A DNA stretch of 29,720 nucleotides from Methanobacteriaceae archaeon UBA349 (GTDB taxonomy: Archaea > Methanobacteriota > Methanobacteria > Methanobacteriales > Methanobacteriaceae): contig DAWK01000103.1 in the NCBI GenBank assembly GCA_002509745.1, positions 1 through 29,720 on the forward strand, written 5' to 3'. How positions within the stretch are numbered: position 1 is the stretch's first letter; each line of letters begins with the position of its first letter. Shown in pieces: positions 25,896 through 29,720 of this stretch. The notes beneath the pieces were generated by a model, which worked only from the letters and a program-made list of their open reading frames with translations, was not told the DNA's origin and ran no database searches. The position numbers and the translations under genes are program-made.

Positions 25896-25925
25896 AAAGA
25901 GATATAAATCTTTTATTTTTATATT
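25895..25925 (+). terminator. Possible terminator after arvC
   Basis: AAAAGA (25895-25900) and TCTTTT (25909-25914) can pair, followed by ATTTTTATATTT. The stem is weak and AT-only apart from one G-C pair; the T-tract alone may suffice. Confidence 0.35.
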
Positions 25926-26034
25926 TATTTCTATACTTCTGAATTCTTTTTGATATGTGATACTAATTTTCTGCTACTTATTTTTAATTTAGGTTTTTGA
26001 ATAGATACGAATATTTTTAAAATAATCAAATATT

Positions 26035-28071
26035 CTATCCCCTATTACCTTTATTATTTACAATATCACATTTTCCAGAGGGTAAAACTCTTACAATATC
26101 ATCTAAGGTCATAATTTTATCTTTATCTATTCTTTTTAAGATTTCCCGGGATATGGCTTCTTTTTTGGTGTAACCTGGTTTTATGACTACATAATTATCC
26201 GTATGTTTTTTCAGAGATTCTACTGGCCCGGCCATTATTCTGGGGCCTAAGTAGTCAACAATACCTACAGCAATGCTTACTGTAGCACCTCTAACATAAT
26301 TTCGACTGCCTCTAATTATAAATGCACCTTTAGATACGAATTCTCCGGATTGGGGAGTTTTTGAAACTTGGTCGGGATGCACCCAATAAACATCATATGA
26401 ACTAAATCCTTTGGACCAGGCACTGGAAAATGATGCAGCAAAAATAGCCGCTTCTTGAATAGTACTTTCAGGTATTTTAGATGATTCATCACTTGAAATA
26501 TTAGTAATTTCTGATGTATCGGCCTCAGATTCTTCGGGCTTAATGCCTTCATTCTTTATGATTACGGATGGAGCCCCATGAATATCGGTGTGCATATAGA
26601 TGTCATTGTTTTCCATATGCTTTTTTACAGCTATTTCATTAGTATTAGCATCTCTGCCACCAATAACTAAAAATCCATCAGAAGATAGGAACCATCTTAA
26701 CTTTTCAAACCACTTTAGATCCTTTTTGACTCGTTTTTGAGGAACCAAAACTCTTTCCAAAGCTATTTCTTTTTTCTGTTCTACTCTATCTAATTCTTTT
26801 TTAGTTCTTTCAATAGCAATTAAAACCCCTTTTATTTTTCGTTTCGCTTTTTTTCCTTTTTCATAATAAACTTCAGCATTATCTGGGATCGGGTTTTTAC
26901 TATCAATTAATATTCTTTCATCTTCAATATTTAAAAGAAGATTTCCCAGTTTATCAAGAGATTCAACCATCTTAACTTCTTCTAAACCCTTTTTGCGTGC
27001 GGATTTAAAAGTTTTTGAAATTTCCATCCAGGAATATTTCTCCCGAGCTTTATGAATAACATTTAAAATTTCTTCTATCTCAGAGTAGTGAGCATAAAGC
27101 AGATCTCCTTTTTTGGTAGAGTCAATAATGGTTTGTTTAAAATTTTCTAAGGTATCTTCTTGAATTTTTAATCTTTTAGCGTATTTATTAACTTCCTTTC
27201 CCCAAATACTTTCTTGAACTCCTTTTATGTCTGAGCGTACTTTTTCACTGAAATATTCATCTGCAGCTTCATTATAAGTTTCAAAGTGCTGTTTATTTTT
27301 ATCCTTGTAAATTTCCAATTCCAGAGGTAAAACGTCTTCCTTTCCATTGCTAACAATATTTGGAGAAAATTTATTTTCTAGCAATGGTTGGAAGACATCT
27401 TCAATAATATCAAAGAGTTTTTGAAGTTCTTCGGGTGAAATATCCGAGGTTAGGGTATTTTTATCCATTCCTGATCTCAGCACAATTTCCTGTGCATAAA
27501 TACCACCTAAACCACTTCTGGCCAGTGTCCTTACTAGGTCGCTGTCTGATTTTAAGAAGATCTCTTCCAGTTCTTGCCTTTCAAATTTGAGGGGGTTTAT
27601 TCCCCTGCTGGGAGGATATTCGTACTCTTCTTTAGATCCTATTTTCCTTTCACTCCACATTTTCCTTTTAAGAGGTAAAATAATCTGCCGGTCTTGATTT
27701 AATAAAATAATGTTACCCTTATCAAATAATTCAATTACCAGTGTGTAATCCTCTTCTTTGGAGACTAATATTTCAACTACTCGATCAAAACGGTATTGGC
27801 GGATTTCTCTAACTGTTGCACCTTTTAAATATTTTCTAAGAAGCATAGGAAAAGATGGTGGTAACTTGGGGTTTTCAAGCGGATACTGTGACTTATGCAT
27901 ACGCACTCCAGCTTGGAAAACGACATCTACTCGCCCATGTCCAGTCACATGAAATCTAACAACAACCGTATCTTTAGTAGGTTGATAAGCTTTATCAACT
28001 CGTGAATCTTTTAATAAATCGTTTAATTCATGACAAATAGCGAATATGTCTACGTTGGACATGTTTTTCAT
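26035..28071 (-). CDS. Rqc2/NEMF homologue (NFACT protein)
   Basis: 678-residue archaeal member of the NEMF/Tae2/RqcH family of ribosome quality control. It binds 60S/50S subunits carrying stalled peptidyl-tRNA; bacterial RqcH adds alanine tails. [29 protein letters not shown] at the start and YRFDRVVEI, whose D96-R97 pair aligns with the D-R residues required for tailing; D8 may match yeast Rqc2 D9. A helix-hairpin-helix-like middle ([19 protein letters not shown]) is followed by a long coiled coil of roughly residues 290-460. NFACT-R follows: [23 protein letters not shown] and [21 protein letters not shown] lies 6 nt upstream of the ATG. It converges with arvABC. Confidence 0.9.
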   Translation of the reverse strand: MKNMSNVDIFAICHELNDLLKDSRVDKAYQPTKDTVVVRFHVTGHGRVDVVFQAGVRMHKSQYPLENPKLPPSFPMLLRKYLKGATVREIRQYRFDRVVEILVSKEEDYTLVIELFDKGNIILLNQDRQIILPLKRKMWSERKIGSKEEYEYPPSRGINPLKFERQELEEIFLKSDSDLVRTLARSGLGGIYAQEIVLRSGMDKNTLTSDISPEELQKLFDIIEDVFQPLLENKFSPNIVSNGKEDVLPLELEIYKDKNKQHFETYNEAADEYFSEKVRSDIKGVQESIWGKEVNKYAKRLKIQEDTLENFKQTIIDSTKKGDLLYAHYSEIEEILNVIHKAREKYSWMEISKTFKSARKKGLEEVKMVESLDKLGNLLLNIEDERILIDSKNPIPDNAEVYYEKGKKAKRKIKGVLIAIERTKKELDRVEQKKEIALERVLVPQKRVKKDLKWFEKLRWFLSSDGFLVIGGRDANTNEIAVKKHMENNDIYMHTDIHGAPSVIIKNEGIKPEESEADTSEITNISSDESSKIPESTIQEAAIFAASFSSAWSKGFSSYDVYWVHPDQVSKTPQSGEFVSKGAFIIRGSRNYVRGATVSIAVGIVDYLGPRIMAGPVESLKKHTDNYVVIKPGYTKKEAISREILKRIDKDKIMTLDDIVRVLPSGKCDIVNNKGNRG

Positions 28072-28562
28072 AAAAACACCTTTAATTTTAATAGCAAATA
28101 TATGGTAGTAAATTGTAATTTAATTATAATGACTTTTTTAGAGATTAGAATAATTTTTTTTTTTTTTGAAAATATTAATTTATAAATCCTCATTAATTAT
28201 TATGGATGAATATTGATGGAATCATTTATGATAGAATCTGACAATTCAATCAGAAAAATATTTAACTTTTTAGATTTATTAATCCAATTAAGGATAGATA
28301 ATTTATATAGTATTATAATCAATATGGCTCATATTGAATTTGTTTAATCGTTTGTTTTACTACCTTATAAATCGTAGATTTTTTAAGGGAGTATTTAACT
28401 AATAGATTATTAAACTTTTAAATTCTAGCTGTTTATATGCTATTGTTTAAGAGTATTAAAAGAATTTACTGGGGAAATAATCTTTTATTTCCTGAAATTA
28501 TACTAAAAAAATTATAACTAAATTATGAAATCAGTTTTATTTAATTCTTGGAGGGCATTATT
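28072..28562. other. Divergent intergenic region
   Basis: About 490 bp between the Rqc2 gene and the small membrane protein gene. It contains a run of 14 T (28154-28167), a 39-codon open frame at 28228-28347 without a good ribosome site, and a perfect inverted repeat GGAAATA (28473-28479)/TATTTCC (28486-28492) about 70 nt before the next start codon. No RNA gene or longer ORF is recognisable. Confidence 0.45.
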
Positions 28563-28841
28563 ATGGATGTTGATGTTAAAATAGCAAGTATTCATACAGT
28601 TGCGGCTGTTGTTGCGGCTTATATTTCATTTATAGTTTCTAATGGTTCAATTGCAGTTTTAGGCAACAATCAAACTTTAGGAGCTCTTTTCGGCCTTGTA
28701 GTTTTAATTATTGTCGGAAAATTATGCGAAAAATTGTTGGGTAAAGAAGAAGTTGGGGGATTTAAAGGTTGGTTATGGAGTGGAATAGTTCCTTTCATCT
28801 TTATTTGGTTCGTAGCATGGACCATGCTTATTAATCTCTGA
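28563..28841 (+). CDS. Small membrane protein, possibly DUF5379-like
   Basis: 92 residues with three hydrophobic helices: IHTVAAVVAAYISFIVS, TLGALFGLVVLIIVG and the long GWLWSGIVPFIFIWFVAWTMLI. The conserved-looking LLGKEEVGGFKGWLWSGIVPF recalls DUF5379, a family of methanogen membrane proteins; this is a recollection and may be wrong. The start is ATG 28563 with GGAGGG at 28550-28555. A TTG at 28548 opens the frame but overlaps the ribosome site. Function unknown. Confidence 0.72.
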   Translation: MDVDVKIASIHTVAAVVAAYISFIVSNGSIAVLGNNQTLGALFGLVVLIIVGKLCEKLLGKEEVGGFKGWLWSGIVPFIFIWFVAWTMLINL

Positions 28842-29006
28842 TTTAATATTCTATATTAAATAATTAATTTTTTATTTTATTTATTTTATTTTCAATTTTT
28901 TTATAATTATTTTTAAAATATTAAATTGTGTTAAAATAGTTTTTTTAAAATATTGGGCTGATTTTTAAAATAAAAAAATAAATATTGTGTTTGGATTTTT
29001 TGTTAA

Positions 29007-29720
29007 CTAAGGCGCTCCGTAAAATATCCATACAAAAACAAAAAATAGGGCAGATAGTAGTACCAAAGGTGCAATTATCCTGCTTACAGCCACAATAGAA
29101 CTGATGGTTGAAACAAGTTCTGTAGAATTCGTAGGGCCCCAAATATTTAAATTCTTTATCCTTGCAGATTTACAGCCTACTGAAACTGGTTCTAAATCAT
29201 CTAATGACTCCTTTGTGCATTGTATAATACATTCAAGGATTTCTTCTTTTTTCTTGGAACCAACAGGGTTGTGACCTCCGGCAAGTGTGTTTACTGAGTG
29301 AGTATCTGTGGTCATGACTTCTACTGAGTCGATTCCCAATTTTTTCACAGCTTCAATGATGGTTTTCCGGTATCCAATCACCATATTATTAGAATCTAAC
29401 AAAATATAAGCCGTATTTTGATTTTCTACATTTACTACTAGAACCTTTATTCCACTCTGTCCAATACCATCTGCTTTAGAAAAATTATCCATAGGGTCAT
29501 AAGAGCACCCTACTTTGATGCTGTCTCCTTTTGATTCACATTCTATTTTCTCTATAGCATCCATTAAATCGAAAACTTCTTTATTTCCTGGCAGAACTCG
29601 ACCTGCTTCCCCTTTAAATGAATTATGACAATCAACTAGAATAGTATTTTCAGAATTACATCTGGTTTTTGCCAGGTTCATTAAAGATAAACCAACTCCA
29701 AAATCAATATCATCAAATCC
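29007..29720 (-). CDS. DUF2070 family membrane protein, 5' part beyond the window
   Basis: The reading frame is open from the stop at 29007 to the window edge, where the translation begins [17 protein letters not shown]; the gene therefore starts outside and an internal ATG at 29681 is not the start. The visible ~237 residues are the soluble C-terminal part of DUF2070: [46 protein letters not shown], with DCHNSF and TDTH as likely metal-binding or catalytic residues. A terminal membrane region follows ([22 protein letters not shown]). The full-length family is about 600 residues with N-terminal membrane helices. Function unknown. Confidence 0.8.
   Translation of the reverse strand, partial: GFDDIDFGVGLSLMNLAKTRCNSENTILVDCHNSFKGEAGRVLPGNKEVFDLMDAIEKIECESKGDSIKVGCSYDPMDNFSKADGIGQSGIKVLVVNVENQNTAYILLDSNNMVIGYRKTIIEAVKKLGIDSVEVMTTDTHSVNTLAGGHNPVGSKKKEEILECIIQCTKESLDDLEPVSVGCKSARIKNLNIWGPTNSTELVSTISSIVAVSRIIAPLVLLSALFFVFVWIFYGAP

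Noticed and set aside
28154..28167. Run of 14 T
   Set aside because: It lies between divergent genes and so does not terminate either; probably a simple-sequence tract.
28228..28347. 39-codon open frame starting at an ATG in the gap before the small membrane protein gene
   Set aside because: It has no proper ribosome binding site, no recognisable motif, and ordinary A/T-driven composition; such frames are expected by chance in this DNA.

Overview
The window is chromosomal DNA from a methanogenic archaeon of the order Methanobacteriales, most likely Methanobacterium or a close relative. The evidence is: heterodisulfide reductase subunits HdrC and HdrB next to each other without hdrA; a 2-phosphoglycerate kinase of the cyclic 2,3-diphosphoglycerate pathway; an archaeal-type phosphopantetheine adenylyltransferase; an AglB/STT3 oligosaccharyltransferase; class III (QxxxE) pilins; an archaeal SRP (7S) RNA; and ribosome binding sites of the GGAGG/GGTGAT type. 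The DNA is very AT-rich, with almost pure A/T spacers. I see no insertion sequence, CRISPR array or phage gene.

Layout. 120-3017: an ABC-2 type exporter (ATPase plus permease) followed by a small SAM methyltransferase. 3226-3987 (minus): a stand-alone protein resembling the N-terminal part of archaeosine synthase. 4262-6200: the hdrCB operon with a strong TATA box, an upstream dyad and a hairpin/T-run terminator; its HdrC carries a charged N-terminal extension of about 99 residues. 6454-8039: two small conserved methanogen proteins (DUF749-like, DUF2096-like) and a phosphoesterase. 8160-9450: 2-phosphoglycerate kinase overlapping a CBS-pair protein. 9768-10358: SRP RNA and tRNA-Ser(GCU). 10487-17274, mostly minus: a VOC protein, a membrane protein (plus), two aminotransferases, a cation efflux protein and a radical SAM protein. 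17516-20266: CoaD and AglB.

20492-21304 (minus) is the most distinctive region: a tandem duplication of a two-gene cassette of very short class III pilins (order A1-B1-A2-B2). Three genes are intact and the fourth (B2) is a decayed pseudogene. B1 and the B2 relic are shorter than 60 codons. The pilins sit beside aglB, and each intact pilin has an N-glycosylation sequon, so substrate and glycosyltransferase may be neighbours. A divergent unknown gene (21489) shares the pilin promoter region, where a 7-bp inverted repeat brackets the TATA box.

22406-24408: a membrane-anchored protein with a Lys/Pro-rich linker and a PLD-like C-terminal domain, followed immediately by a metallo-beta-lactamase-fold hydrolase. 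24551-25895: a small GTPase, a DUF2073 protein and a zinc-ribbon protein in the order of the archaeal vesiculation operon arvABC. 26035-28071 (minus): an Rqc2/NEMF homologue. 28563-28841: a small membrane protein. 29007-29720 (minus): the 3' part of a DUF2070 membrane protein cut by the window edge.
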